Assembly: GCF_001598335.1 (NCBI RefSeq)
Contig: NZ_BCYT01000001.1
Location: 124,001-188,000, forward strand
DNA: 64,000 nucleotides
From: Sphingobium abikonense NBRC 16140
GTDB lineage: Bacteria; Pseudomonadota; Alphaproteobacteria; Sphingomonadales; Sphingomonadaceae
Direction of reading: 5' to 3'
The notes beneath the pieces were generated by a model that was given only the letters and a program-made list of their open reading frames with translations, did no database searches and was not told the origin of the DNA. Below, piece after piece: positions 40,310-49,533 of the stretch. The position numbers and the translations under genes are program-made. Numbering within the stretch: the stretch's first letter is position 1; the number at the start of each line of letters is the position of its first letter.

Positions 40310-42784
40310 ATGAAACAGTTTCTCATGGGCAGCGCGGCGGTTCTCGCCGTGGCCATTCCTGGCGCTGCGTTCGCGCAGTCGACCGGTTCGCAGGATTTCG
40401 AAGATACGATCGTCGTCACCGGCGCGACCGTCGACCAGGGTGTCGGCGGCGTGAAGATCCCCGACTCGCCCAAGGCGAAGGTCGTCCTGACGCAGGAAAT
40501 CATCGAGCGTCAGCGCCCCGGCCAGTCGGTCAACGAAATCATCAACCTGGTTCCGGGCGTCAGCTTCACCAACAACGACCCCTGGGGTTCCTCGGGCGGC
40601 AACTTCACCATCCGCGGCTTCAACTCGGACCGTATCGCACAGATCCTTGACGGTATTCCGCTCAACGATTCGGGCAACTATGCGATCTACACCAACCAGC
40701 AGGTCGACCCCGAAATCGTCGAAAGCATCAACGTCAATCTCGGCGCGACCGATGTCGACAGCCCGACCGCCGCTGCGGTTGGCGGCACCGTCAACATCAA
40801 CACCATGGTGCCCAAGGATGACTTCGGCGCGATGGGCAGCGTCAGCTACGGCAACATTGTCGCCGACGGCTCGGGTGATCGTCCCTTCCATCGCGTCTTC
40901 GGCATGATCCAGACCGGCGATTTCACCGGCCATGGCACCAAGGCATGGGTGTCCGCGTCGCGCGCGTATAACAAGGCGAGCTTCGCCGATTATGGCAAGA
41001 TCGAAAAGGCCCAGTATAACGGCAAGATCTGGCAGGATATCGGTTCGAACGGCGACTTCATCTCGCTCGCCGGTCACTATAACGTCAACCGCAACAATTT
41101 CGGCGGTTCGCCCGCCTCGGCGGCAGCGTTCAGCGGCGACAAGAGCGCGCGCTTCTACAATGTCTCGGGCGGCATTCCGTGCGAAATCAACACCGAAGCC
41201 AATCCGGCGATCGCGGACCAGACCAACAGCTGCGGCACGCAGTTCGAACGTCGCTACAATCCGTCGAACACTGGCAACGCGCGTCTCAGCACGCGTCTGA
41301 CCCTGACCGATCGCCTGATCTTCTCGGCGGACGCAGCCTATCAATATGTGAAGGCGAATGGCGGCGGCACGACGTCTGCCTATGAAGCGCCCTTCTATTC
41401 GGGCACGGACGCCCTCACCGGTTATTTCAACGGCAGCGCCTATTTCGGCCGGGATCTGAACGGTGACGGCACGCTCGGCGTCGACGCCAACGGCAATGGC
41501 CGGATCGATCCGGCGGAATCGGACCGCGTCCTCATCAACAACCCCAGCCAGACGCAGACGAAGCGTTATGTCGCGATCGCCAACCTCTCCTACGAGATTG
41601 ACGACAATAATCGCGTCCGCCTCTCCTACAGCTTCGACCGTGCCCGTCACCGTCAGACCGGCGAAGGCGCGCGCGTGCTGTTCAACGGTGAGCCGACCGA
41701 CGTCTTCCCGGTCAATGATCCGCTGACCGATGCCGACGGCAATGTCCTGCAAAAGCGTGACCGCAAATCCTATGCTACACTGAACCAGGTCGCGGGCGAA
41801 TATCGCGGCACCTTCTTCGACGACCTTCTGACCGTCAACCTTGGTGTCCGTGCGCCCTTCTTCAAGCGCGAGCTGAACCAATATTGCTTCACCTCCGCTC
41901 CCAATGGCAACGTCAACTGCGTCGCTGGTGGCGATGTGGCGGCCTATGCCGCGGCCAACCCGACCTTTGCCGCGCCGCAGTCGCGCAACTATAAATATGA
42001 CAAGCTGCTGCCGAACGTCGGTGCGATCTTCAAGATCACGCCGGAAGTCAGCATCGCGGGCAGCTATGCCGCGAACATCTCGGTTCCCGGCACCGACACG
42101 CTCTACAACTCGGTCTATCTGCCGGCCGACAACGCCGCGTCGAAGCCGGTTGCCGAAACCTCGGACAGCTTCGACCTCGCCCTGCGCTATCAGAACAACA
42201 TCGTGCAGGCGGCCGTCACCGGCTGGTATGCCAAGTATAAGAACCGCATTGCGTCGGCCTACAGCATCGAATGCGATTGCTCGATCGACACCAATCTGGG
42301 CGGGGTGAAGAAATACGGTATCGACGCCAATGTGTCGGTCCGTCCGACCCCCGGCCTGCTGGTCTACGCATTCGGTTCGTGGATCGAATCGGAAATCGGT
42401 TCGGACGTTCAGACCGGTGCGGACACCTTCGCCGCGACCAAGGGCAATCGTGAGCGCGGCGCCCCGTCCTATCTGGTGGGCGGCCGCATTCAGGGTACGC
42501 TGGGTCCGGTGGACCTTGGCGCCCAGATCAAGCGCACCGGTTCGCGCTACCTGAATGATATCAACACGTTCAAGGTCGCTGGCTACACGGTCGTCGATCT
42601 CGACCTGCGCTACAATCTGGCGAACCTGGGCCTGGAAAAGTCCTTCGTTCAGTTCAACGTGTCGAACCTGTTTGATAAATTCTACATCGGTTCGTTCAGC
42701 GGCGGCCTGACGACGGCGTCCAGCACCTTCGTCAACTATGGCGCCCCGCGCGCCATCAGCGGCTCGCTGGTCGTCGCTTTCTGA
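40310..42784 (+). CDS. TonB-dependent outer-membrane receptor
   Basis: This 824-residue protein has a signal peptide (MKQFLMGSAAVLAVAIPGAA, cleavage at AFAQ). A TonB-box-like EDTIVVTGATV follows, then the plug (SVNEIINLVPGVSFTN, FTIRGFNSDRIAQILDG, VESINVNLGATDVDSP, VGGTVNINT) and a 22-strand barrel ending in aromatic/hydrophobic SGSLVVAF. An extracellular-side segment (about residues 382-404) contains EF-hand-like loops (DLNGDGTLGVD, DANGNGRIDPAE). Substrate is unknown, and no adjacent enzyme, periplasmic protein or FecI/FecR pair suggests one. Confidence 0.93.
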   Translation: MKQFLMGSAAVLAVAIPGAAFAQSTGSQDFEDTIVVTGATVDQGVGGVKIPDSPKAKVVLTQEIIERQRPGQSVNEIINLVPGVSFTNNDPWGSSGGNFTIRGFNSDRIAQILDGIPLNDSGNYAIYTNQQVDPEIVESINVNLGATDVDSPTAAAVGGTVNINTMVPKDDFGAMGSVSYGNIVADGSGDRPFHRVFGMIQTGDFTGHGTKAWVSASRAYNKASFADYGKIEKAQYNGKIWQDIGSNGDFISLAGHYNVNRNNFGGSPASAAAFSGDKSARFYNVSGGIPCEINTEANPAIADQTNSCGTQFERRYNPSNTGNARLSTRLTLTDRLIFSADAAYQYVKANGGGTTSAYEAPFYSGTDALTGYFNGSAYFGRDLNGDGTLGVDANGNGRIDPAESDRVLINNPSQTQTKRYVAIANLSYEIDDNNRVRLSYSFDRARHRQTGEGARVLFNGEPTDVFPVNDPLTDADGNVLQKRDRKSYATLNQVAGEYRGTFFDDLLTVNLGVRAPFFKRELNQYCFTSAPNGNVNCVAGGDVAAYAAANPTFAAPQSRNYKYDKLLPNVGAIFKITPEVSIAGSYAANISVPGTDTLYNSVYLPADNAASKPVAETSDSFDLALRYQNNIVQAAVTGWYAKYKNRIASAYSIECDCSIDTNLGGVKKYGIDANVSVRPTPGLLVYAFGSWIESEIGSDVQTGADTFAATKGNRERGAPSYLVGGRIQGTLGPVDLGAQIKRTGSRYLNDINTFKVAGYTVVDLDLRYNLANLGLEKSFVQFNVSNLFDKFYIGSFSGGLTTASSTFVNYGAPRAISGSLVVAF

Positions 42785-42808
42785 TCGATCAGAACACTAG
42801 AAAAGACA

Positions 42809-42837
42809 GGGGCGGGGAGAAATCTCCGCCCTTTTTC
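42809..42837 (+). terminator. Rho-independent terminator of the TonB-dependent receptor
   Basis: A GC-rich stem (GGGCGG-GAGA with TCTCCGCCC, one bulged G) is followed by TTTTTC, 25 bases after the stop. Confidence 0.8.
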
Positions 42838-43089
42838 TTTGGCCATCCGACCCGGCCGTTCGCGCGCAATTCGTTCCCTTTTCCTATTCGCTGGAAATGT
42901 AGGAGATTTTGCGATCTATCCTGTCGGATGCGCCATCCCGCGATCACTTTCACCCCTGTCAACGGGGCCAAAAGCGCCCGCCGCGGCAGTCGCCTGCCGG
43001 TCGCTTCGGTGGCGCTTCGCAGTCGCCTCATGGTCGCTTCGGGCCTCAAAACCCCCGATGACACTGTGAACTTTGACAGGTCGATCCCG
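42838..43089. other. Gene-free stretch between receptor terminator and mtgA
   Basis: No supportable gene is seen. The 3' half repeats the motif GGTCGCTTCGG and near copies (about 42997-43045). Open frames across it lack conserved features. Confidence 0.4.
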
Positions 43090-43788
43090 CTACCGGACGC
43101 AGCGGTCCAGCCCGTCGCGTTGCACCACGCCGATTCGCGCGGCGATCGTGTTGCCGTAGCGCCGGGTGAAGCCGCTTGGCGCCACCGCCGCGCGCTTCTT
43201 GGGCAAGGGCAGCACGGCCGCGATCCGCGCCGCTTCCGCGCGGGTCAGTCGTTCGGCGCCATGGCGGAAATAGCGGATCGCCCCGGCCTGTACGCCATAG
43301 GTGCCGATACCCGTTTCCGCGACGTTCAGATACACCTCCATGATCCGCCGCTTGCCCCAGATCGCCTCGATCAGCACGGTGAACCAGGCTTCCAGTCCCT
43401 TGCGAACGAAGCCGCCCCCCTGCCACAGGAACACATTTTTCGCCGTCTGCTGGCTGATCGTCGATCCGCCGCGAATGCGACCGCCGCTGGCATTGTGCAT
43501 CGCCGCCTTGGCGATGGCGTCGACGTCGAAGCCGTGATGGCTACAGAATTTGCCATCCTCGGCCGCGATCGCGGCGCGCGCCATGTCGGGGTCGATCTCG
43601 CCCAAACTCGTCCAGTCCTTGGTGATGCCCTTGGGGTCGAGCAGCATCGTCATCGTGACCGGCGGCGGTACGAAGCGATAGATCGTCACCAGCAGCAAGG
43701 ACAGCAGGACGAAGCCCAGCATGATCCGCAGGGGGATGGTGATCCAGCGGGATCGGCGGCGATGGGCGGCGGCGGGCTTGGCGGTCAT
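43090..43788 (-). CDS. mtgA: Monofunctional peptidoglycan glycosyltransferase MtgA
   Basis: This 232-residue inner-membrane enzyme polymerises lipid II into glycan strands. One N-terminal helix (about 17-40, LRIMLGFVLLSLLLVTIY) anchors a GT51 domain with AAEDGKFCSHHGFD (catalytic Glu), GGSTISQQTAKNVFLW, RRIMEVYLNVAETG and GAIRYF. The start at 43788 follows the charged tail expected. The frame back to 43842 adds an unlikely leader. It is divergent from hemB. Confidence 0.95.
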   Translation of the reverse strand: MTAKPAAAHRRRSRWITIPLRIMLGFVLLSLLLVTIYRFVPPPVTMTMLLDPKGITKDWTSLGEIDPDMARAAIAAEDGKFCSHHGFDVDAIAKAAMHNASGGRIRGGSTISQQTAKNVFLWQGGGFVRKGLEAWFTVLIEAIWGKRRIMEVYLNVAETGIGTYGVQAGAIRYFRHGAERLTRAEAARIAAVLPLPKKRAAVAPSGFTRRYGNTIAARIGVVQRDGLDRCVR

Positions 43789-43879
43789 GCCCCTATCGTT
43801 AGCGCGCCCTTCGCACGCTTCAAGTGCAAGGCGCGCGGCCATGCTTGATCGCCTCCGCGCCCACGCCTACACCCTGGCC

Positions 43880-44875
43880 ATGACCTATGCCCCCTATCCG
43901 GCGCTGCGCCTGCGCCGCACCCGCGCAACGGCGTGGAGCCGCGCGATGCACGCGGAAAATCGCCTCTCCGCCAGCGACTTCATCTGGCCGCTTTTTGTGA
44001 CGGACGGGGAAGGGGTGGAACAGCCGATCGCCACGCTGCCCGGCGTATCGCGCTGGTCGGTCGACGGGATCGTGGCGCGCGCGCGGGAAGCTCGCGATGC
44101 CGGCATCCCGTGCCTCGCCCTTTTCCCCAATACCCAGGCGGACCGGCGCAGCGACGATGGCGCCGAAGCGCTCAATCCCGACAATCTCATGTGCCGCGCC
44201 ATCCGCGCGATCAAGGATGCCGTGCCCGACATCGGCGTGCTGACCGATGTCGCGCTCGATCCCTATACCGTCCACGGGCAGGACGGCCTGCTCGACCCCA
44301 CCGGCTATGTCGTTAATGACGCGACGGTGGACGTGCTGATCGGCCAGTCGCTGAACCAGGCGGCAGCGGGCGCGGACATCATCGCGCCCAGCGACATGAT
44401 GGACGGCCGGGTAGGGGCGATCCGCGAGGCGCTGGAGGAAACCGGCCACGCCAATGTCCAGATCATGGCCTATGCCGCCAAATATGCGAGCGCCTTTTAT
44501 GGCCCGTTCCGCGACGCGGTGGGATCGCGCGGACTGCTCAAGGGCGACAAGAAAAACTACCAGATGGACCCCGCCAATGGGGAAGAGGCCCTGCGCGAAG
44601 TCGCGCTGGACCTGGCCGAGGGCGCGGACAGCGTGATGGTGAAGCCGGGCCTGCCCTATCTCGACATTGTCGCGCGCGTGCGGGACCGTTTCTCTGTCCC
44701 CGTCTTCGCCTATCAGGTGTCGGGCGAATATGCGATGATCGAACATGCCGCCGCGGCTGAAGCAGGCGATCGCGACGCGCTGATCCTCGAAACGCTGATG
44801 GCGTTCAAGCGGGCGGGCTGTTCGGGCGTGCTGACCTACCATGCGCTGCACGCGGCGCGGTTGCTGGAGGGCTGA
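43880..44875 (+). CDS. hemB: Delta-aminolevulinic acid dehydratase HemB
   Basis: Porphobilinogen synthase condenses two 5-aminolevulinates in haem synthesis. The 331-residue protein has both Schiff-base lysines (MAYAAKYASAFYGPF and DSVMVKPG). DVALDPYTVHGQDG carries an Asp-rich site in place of the zinc-type Cys triad, which indicates a magnesium or potassium dependent enzyme. ATG 43880 (MTYAPYPALRLRR) is chosen, and the longer frame from 43721 overlaps mtgA. One base separates its stop from the next start. Confidence 0.97.
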   Translation: MTYAPYPALRLRRTRATAWSRAMHAENRLSASDFIWPLFVTDGEGVEQPIATLPGVSRWSVDGIVARAREARDAGIPCLALFPNTQADRRSDDGAEALNPDNLMCRAIRAIKDAVPDIGVLTDVALDPYTVHGQDGLLDPTGYVVNDATVDVLIGQSLNQAAAGADIIAPSDMMDGRVGAIREALEETGHANVQIMAYAAKYASAFYGPFRDAVGSRGLLKGDKKNYQMDPANGEEALREVALDLAEGADSVMVKPGLPYLDIVARVRDRFSVPVFAYQVSGEYAMIEHAAAAEAGDRDALILETLMAFKRAGCSGVLTYHALHAARLLEG

Positions 44876-44876
44876 C

Positions 44877-45485
44877 ATGACCAACCATCCAGATACCAGC
44901 AACATCCCCTTCAACGGCAAGACGCCGGTCATCCATCCCAGCGCCTTCATTGCGCCGGGGTGTCGGATCATCGGCGACGTGGAAATCGGGGAGGATGCCA
45001 GCATCTGGTATAATTGCGTCATTCGTGCGGACGTGAACCGCATCCGGATCGGCGCGCGAACGAATATTCAGGATGGAACGGTCATTCATTGCGACAGCGC
45101 CGGGGATCGGGCGGATGGGCGGCCGCTCGATGGCTGGCCCACGATCATCGGCGATGATGTGCTGATCGGCCATATGGCGATGGTGCATGGCTGTGTGCTG
45201 GAGGACCGCGCCTTTGTCGGGCTGGGCGCGATCGTCATGAGCGGCTGCACGGTGCAAAGCGACGCCATGCTGGCGGCGGGTGCGATGCTGACCTCGGGCA
45301 AGACAGTGGGGCACCGGCAGCTATGGGCGGGCCGCCCGGCCAAATATATGCGTGATCTCAGTGATGAAGCACTGATCGACATGCGCGAAGGCGTCGATCA
45401 TTATGTTCATAATGGAAAGGCGCACAAGGGCGCGGCCAAGGCGGCCTTCGATGAGGCGATCAGGGTTGCGGCAGGCGCGCCTTGA
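44877..45485 (+). CDS. Gamma carbonic anhydrase family protein
   Basis: This 202-residue left-handed beta-helix protein belongs to the PaaY/YrdA-type gamma-CA family. The hexapeptide repeats run from about 20 to 165. The metal-site His residues fall in VIHCDSAG and LIGHMAMVHGC. Whether such proteins are active anhydrases varies. It follows hemB with one base between (TGACATG), so the two are cotranscribed. Its 3' end overlaps a lipoprotein gene on the other strand by 26 bases. Confidence 0.92.
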   Translation: MTNHPDTSNIPFNGKTPVIHPSAFIAPGCRIIGDVEIGEDASIWYNCVIRADVNRIRIGARTNIQDGTVIHCDSAGDRADGRPLDGWPTIIGDDVLIGHMAMVHGCVLEDRAFVGLGAIVMSGCTVQSDAMLAAGAMLTSGKTVGHRQLWAGRPAKYMRDLSDEALIDMREGVDHYVHNGKAHKGAAKAAFDEAIRVAAGAP

Positions 45486-45981
45486 GCGCATCGATCCGGT
45501 CATTCTGCTGATCGACCAGCGCCAGCGCGGCGCTGCGGGCCGCGTCGATATCTTCGACGCCGCCTGCGGCCTTCCCATCGGCCACGGCGTTGCTTTGCTG
45601 GACATAGAGCGTGTCCAGGCTGGCGAGCGCCGACACGCTGTCATTGCGCGCCGATTCGAGCTCGCTGATCGCGACTTGCGCGCTGACCCAGGCATCGCTC
45701 GACACGCCGGCATTGCGCGCCGCGCCGACCAGACGATCCGCCTTGGCATAAGCCGCGTCGAACGCCGACGCGCCCCTGTCGGCCTGTTCGACATAGCGGG
45801 CGATCTCAGCCGACAGGGCAGCATCTGCGGGCTGCGGCGTCGGGGGCGGCGCGACCTCCGCCACTGGCGCGCTTTCGATCGGCCTTTTGGCGAGCGAGGG
45901 ATAGCTTTGCGGCGCGCTGGCGCAGCCCGACAGCATCAGGGCGAGGGCAGCAAGCAGGCGTCTGGGTGTCATGCTCTGCAT
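45460..45981 (-). CDS. Lipoprotein of unknown function, 173 residues
   Basis: A lipobox (LMLSGC) near residue 20 follows a short hydrophobic signal, so the mature protein is anchored to a membrane. A proline-rich linker (VAEVAPPPTPQPADAAL) leads to a long helical part with heptad-like alanine spacing up to DALKARLPQP. No family is recognised. It converges on the gamma-CA gene with a 26-base overlap and lies downstream of eda on the same strand, 31 bases away. Confidence 0.75.
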   Translation of the reverse strand: MQSMTPRRLLAALALMLSGCASAPQSYPSLAKRPIESAPVAEVAPPPTPQPADAALSAEIARYVEQADRGASAFDAAYAKADRLVGAARNAGVSSDAWVSAQVAISELESARNDSVSALASLDTLYVQQSNAVADGKAAGGVEDIDAARSAALALVDQQNDRIDALKARLPQP

Positions 45982-46012
45982 CTAGGACGCGCCGGGCACC
46001 ATGGCAACCGCC

Positions 46013-46639
46013 TCAGCGCGGCAGCGCCGCCGCCTCCCGCGCCAGCGTCTCGATCGTCTGCGGGTCGACCGGTCCCTTGGGCACGACCCAGCTGCCGCCG
46101 ACGCATTTTATGAAGGGCTGCGCCAGCCATTCGGGCGCGCTTTGGGGCGTGATTCCTCCGGTCGGGCAGAAGCGGGCGCTATGGAGAGGCGCGGCCAGGG
46201 CCTTGAGCGCCGGCAACCCACCGGACGTTTCGGCGGGGAAGAATTTGAAATGCGACAGTCCCATGTCCATGCCGCGCATGATATCTCCGGCCGTGGCGGT
46301 GCCCGGCAGGAACGGCACGTCCGCCGCGATCGCCGCCTTGCCCAACGGCTCGGTCAGGCCGGGACTGACGATGAAGCGCGCGCCTGCCTCCATCGCCGCG
46401 TCGAGTTGCGCTGGGTTGAGCACGGTGCCAGCGCCCACCACCGCGCCTTCCACCTGCGCCATCGCGCGGATGACATCCAGCGCAGCGGGCGTGCGCAGCG
46501 TGACTTCCAAAGCGGGAAGGCCGCCCTTGACCAGCGCCTGCGCAATCGGCAGCGCGTCCTCGACCCGATCGACCACCAGCACCGGAATGACCGGGGCAAG
46601 CTCCATCACCTGCTCTACCGTCAGCTTGCTCATTCTCAT
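46013..46639 (-). CDS. eda: KDPG aldolase Eda
   Basis: This 208-residue class I aldolase splits 2-keto-3-deoxy-6-phosphogluconate into pyruvate and glyceraldehyde 3-phosphate, the last step of the Entner-Doudoroff pathway. The Schiff-base Lys is in GLSHFKFFPAE, the phosphate loop is CPTGGITPQSA and the catalytic Glu is in GLPALEVTLRTP. It is coupled to glk by an ATGA overlap. Confidence 0.96.
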   Translation of the reverse strand: MRMSKLTVEQVMELAPVIPVLVVDRVEDALPIAQALVKGGLPALEVTLRTPAALDVIRAMAQVEGAVVGAGTVLNPAQLDAAMEAGARFIVSPGLTEPLGKAAIAADVPFLPGTATAGDIMRGMDMGLSHFKFFPAETSGGLPALKALAAPLHSARFCPTGGITPQSAPEWLAQPFIKCVGGSWVVPKGPVDPQTIETLAREAAALPR

Positions 46640-47610
46640 TTCTCCCTGAAGGCCGCGGCAGCGCCGAACAGCCCGATTTCGTCATGGACGGCGCAGCGGA
46701 TCGGCACCGTCGCCATCAGGCTCTCGAACCGGCCCTTGGCCTTGAACCGCGTATGGAAACCGCTCTGCGGCAGGAAATCGCGCATCCGCTGGGTGAGGCC
46801 ACCAGCCAGAACAACGCCATGCGGTCCATGCGCCAAGGCCAGATCGCCCGCGACCGACCCATAGCAAAGACAGAAGCGCTCCAGCGCGCGCCGGGCAAAA
46901 TCATCCGTCCCGTCGAGCGCCGCCTGCCACAATTCAGGGTCTTCCATCAGCACGACACGTTCATGCCCGATGGTCGCCATCGCCTTGTAGATGTTGTTGA
47001 GGCCCGGCCCGGACACCATACGCTCGGTCGACACACGCAGAAATTTGTCGCGCAGATAGGACAGGATGCGTTCTTCCATATGGTCGAGCGGCGCGAAATC
47101 CAGATGGCCGCCTTCGGTCGCGACCACATGGGGATGGCCGTTGTCGAACGCGATCATCGCCACGCCAAGGCCAGTGCCTGGTCCCATCACGGTAACGCCA
47201 CCGTCAAAGGGGAAAGGCTTGTCCTCGCCAAAGAGCAGCGGCAGATTTTCCCGCGGCAGGCGCGAGACGGCAAAGGCCACGGCCTCGAAATCATTCACCA
47301 GGCGCACGGTGCGCACGCCGAGATCGGAGGCCAGCGTGTCGGCGCGGATCACCCAGTTGCTGTTGGTCAACTTGATGACGTCGCGGCCGATGGCGGTCGC
47401 AAAGGCAATGGAGGCGGCGTCGGGCAGATCGCCTGCGCCCTCTTTGCGCTCATCGGCCGCAAAAGCCGCCCAGCAGGCGGTCAAGGTGGGATAATCCTCC
47501 ACCTTATATTTGCGCACGGTGCCAAGCGTGGGCACGCCCTTTTCGTCCAGGGTGGCGCGGGCGAAGCGGGCATTGGTGCCACCAATGTCGGCGGCGATGA
47601 TATCGGTCAT
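46636..47610 (-). CDS. glk: Glucokinase
   Basis: This 324-residue ROK-unlike (bacterial Glk type) kinase phosphorylates glucose with ATP. The phosphate loop is DIGGTNARFARA, the sugar site contains VNDFEAVA, and VMGPGTGLGVAMI and EGGHLDFAPLD complete the active site. It lies in the Entner-Doudoroff operon between edd and eda, so glucose entering as free sugar feeds directly into zwf. Confidence 0.96.
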   Translation of the reverse strand: MTDIIAADIGGTNARFARATLDEKGVPTLGTVRKYKVEDYPTLTACWAAFAADERKEGAGDLPDAASIAFATAIGRDVIKLTNSNWVIRADTLASDLGVRTVRLVNDFEAVAFAVSRLPRENLPLLFGEDKPFPFDGGVTVMGPGTGLGVAMIAFDNGHPHVVATEGGHLDFAPLDHMEERILSYLRDKFLRVSTERMVSGPGLNNIYKAMATIGHERVVLMEDPELWQAALDGTDDFARRALERFCLCYGSVAGDLALAHGPHGVVLAGGLTQRMRDFLPQSGFHTRFKAKGRFESLMATVPIRCAVHDEIGLFGAAAAFREK

Positions 47611-47621
47611 GTCACTCTCCC

Positions 47622-47700
47622 TCCGTTCACCCCGAATATTGTCGAAGGGCCCTGCTTCTCTTCAAAGCGAGAAGGGCATCGAGGGGTCGTGGCGAACGGA
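47622..47700. repeat. Imperfect intergenic palindrome between edd and glk
   Basis: TCCGTTC and its complement GAACGGA bound a 79-base stretch containing a second inverted pair (CTTCTC and GAGAAG flanking the centre) and the AATATTGTCGAAGGGC segment. It resembles a decayed copy of the mosaic palindromes (GTTCG-type ends, TTGTCGAAG core) scattered between sphingomonad genes. It lies inside an operon and so is transcribed. Confidence 0.5.
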
Positions 47701-47706
47701 ATCAAA

Positions 47707-49533
47707 TCAAACTTCGCTGTCCATTGCCGCCAGGATCGGCGACGCACCCTGTTCGGCAAGGTCGCTATGATGGCGGAACAGGGCGAACAGCTCGCGACCC
47801 GTGTCATAAGGCGGGGGCGGGGCTTCGGGGTGGTCGCGCCGCTCCCATTCCGCTTCATCCACCAAGGCCTCGACCGATCCGGTCCTGGCGCAGACGCGCA
47901 CCATGTCGCCATCGCGCAGCTTGCCAATGGGACCGCCGCCCAATGCCTCGGGGGACAAATGAATGGCGGCAGGCACCTTGCCGGACGCGCCGGACATGCG
48001 ACCGTCGGTCAGCAGCGCGACCTTGAACCCGCGATCCTGGAGCACGCCAAGCGCCGGCGTCAGTTTATGGAGTTCCGGCATGCCATTGGCGCGTGGCCCC
48101 TGAAAGCGCGCGACCACGACCACATCGCGCTCCAGCTCGCCCGCCTTGAACGCGCGCAGCACATCGTCCTGATCATGGAACAGCGCGGCCGGCGCTTCGA
48201 TCGTCCAGCGTTCGGGATCGACCGCGCTTGTCTTCATGACGCAGCGACCCAGATTGCCTTGCAACAGCTTCATGCCGCCGTCGGGCTGAAACGGATTGGA
48301 CACCGGCCGCAGCATCGCTTCATCGCGTGACGACGGCACCTCCTTCCACGTCAGCGCCTCATTTTCCAGCACCGGTTCCTTGCCATAGTCGGTCAGGTCC
48401 TGCCGCGCGACGGTCCGGATGTCCCGGTGCAGCAATCCGGCATCCAGCAATTCGCGAATGACAAAGCTGATGCCGCCGGCCGCATGAAAATGGTTCACGT
48501 CTCCTGATCCGTTGGGATAGACGCGGGCCAGCAACGGCACGGCATCGGAAATCTCGGCAAAATCGGTCCAGTCGATGTGAATACCGGCCGCGCGCGCGAT
48601 GGCGGGCAGGTGGATCGCATGGTTGGTCGATCCGCCCGTGGCCATCAGCCCGATCATCGCATTGACGATTGCCTTTTCATCGACGCAATGGCCGAGCGGC
48701 CGATAATCATCACCGTCCCATCCGATCTGCGCCACCCTGTGCGTCGCCGCGCGAGTAAGTTCGGTCCGCAGCTTGGTGCCCGGATTGACGAAGGAGGCGG
48801 CGGGCATGTGCAGGCCCATCATCTCCATCATCATCTGGTTGCTGTTGGCGGTGCCATAGAAGGTGCAGGTGCCTGCGCCATGGTAGGAGGCACTCTCCGA
48901 TTCCAGCAACTCGTCGCGCCCGACTTTCCCTTCCGCATAGAGCTGGCGGATGCGGACCTTCTCCTTGTTGGCCAAGCCCGACGGCATCGGCCCCGCGGGA
49001 ATGAGGATGGTGGGCAAATGACCAAAGCGCAGCGCGCCGATCAGCAGCCCCGGCACGATCTTGTCGCAAATGCCGAGCAGCAGCGCGCCCTCGAACATCG
49101 CATGGCTGAGCGCAACGGCGGTGCCCAGCGCGATCGTGTCGCGGCTGAACAAGGACAGGTCCATGCCTGCCTGCCCTTGGGTCACGCCATCGCACATCGC
49201 CGGCACGCCGCCGGCCACCTGCGCCGTCGCGCCGACTTCGCGGGCGGCGATCTTGATCTGTTCAGGATAGCGGCCATAGGGCTGATGGGCCGACAGCATG
49301 TCATTATAGGCTGTGACGATGCCGATATTCATGGCGTTGCCGGTGCGGATCACCGGCTTGTCCTCACCACTGGCGGCAAAGCCGTGGGCCAGATTGCCGC
49401 AGGACAGCTGATCACGATTGGTGCCCGCGTCACGGCCCCGTTCGATGAGGTCGAGATATTTGCGTCGGCTCGCAGCGCTCCGCCGAACGATGCGCTCAGT
49501 CACCTTGGCTATTGTGGGGTGCAGATCAGTCAT
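47707..49533 (-). CDS. edd: 6-Phosphogluconate dehydratase Edd
   Basis: This 608-residue [4Fe-4S] dehydratase converts 6-phosphogluconate to KDPG. The cluster cysteines lie in [16 protein letters not shown] and [15 protein letters not shown]. It also shows [20 protein letters not shown] and [22 protein letters not shown] (split family motif). It overlaps the zwf stop by 8 bases. The enzyme is the committed step of the pathway and is oxygen-sensitive through its cluster. Confidence 0.97.
   Translation of the reverse strand: MTDLHPTIAKVTERIVRRSAASRRKYLDLIERGRDAGTNRDQLSCGNLAHGFAASGEDKPVIRTGNAMNIGIVTAYNDMLSAHQPYGRYPEQIKIAAREVGATAQVAGGVPAMCDGVTQGQAGMDLSLFSRDTIALGTAVALSHAMFEGALLLGICDKIVPGLLIGALRFGHLPTILIPAGPMPSGLANKEKVRIRQLYAEGKVGRDELLESESASYHGAGTCTFYGTANSNQMMMEMMGLHMPAASFVNPGTKLRTELTRAATHRVAQIGWDGDDYRPLGHCVDEKAIVNAMIGLMATGGSTNHAIHLPAIARAAGIHIDWTDFAEISDAVPLLARVYPNGSGDVNHFHAAGGISFVIRELLDAGLLHRDIRTVARQDLTDYGKEPVLENEALTWKEVPSSRDEAMLRPVSNPFQPDGGMKLLQGNLGRCVMKTSAVDPERWTIEAPAALFHDQDDVLRAFKAGELERDVVVVARFQGPRANGMPELHKLTPALGVLQDRGFKVALLTDGRMSGASGKVPAAIHLSPEALGGGPIGKLRDGDMVRVCARTGSVEALVDEAEWERRDHPEAPPPPYDTGRELFALFRHHSDLAEQGASPILAAMDSEV

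Noticed and set aside
39947-41881. A 644-codon open frame on the minus strand across the TonB receptor
   Set aside because: It is the antisense of a well-supported receptor gene in high-GC DNA, where long spurious frames are common. It has no domain I recognise and its product is rich in Arg, Val and Ala.
42789-43064. A 91-codon minus-strand frame between the TonB receptor and mtgA
   Set aside because: It crosses the receptor terminator, is very Arg-rich at its start and has no recognisable domain.
46684-48330. A 548-codon plus-strand open frame over glk and edd
   Set aside because: It runs antisense to two certain genes and shows His- and Arg-rich sequence typical of shadow frames.
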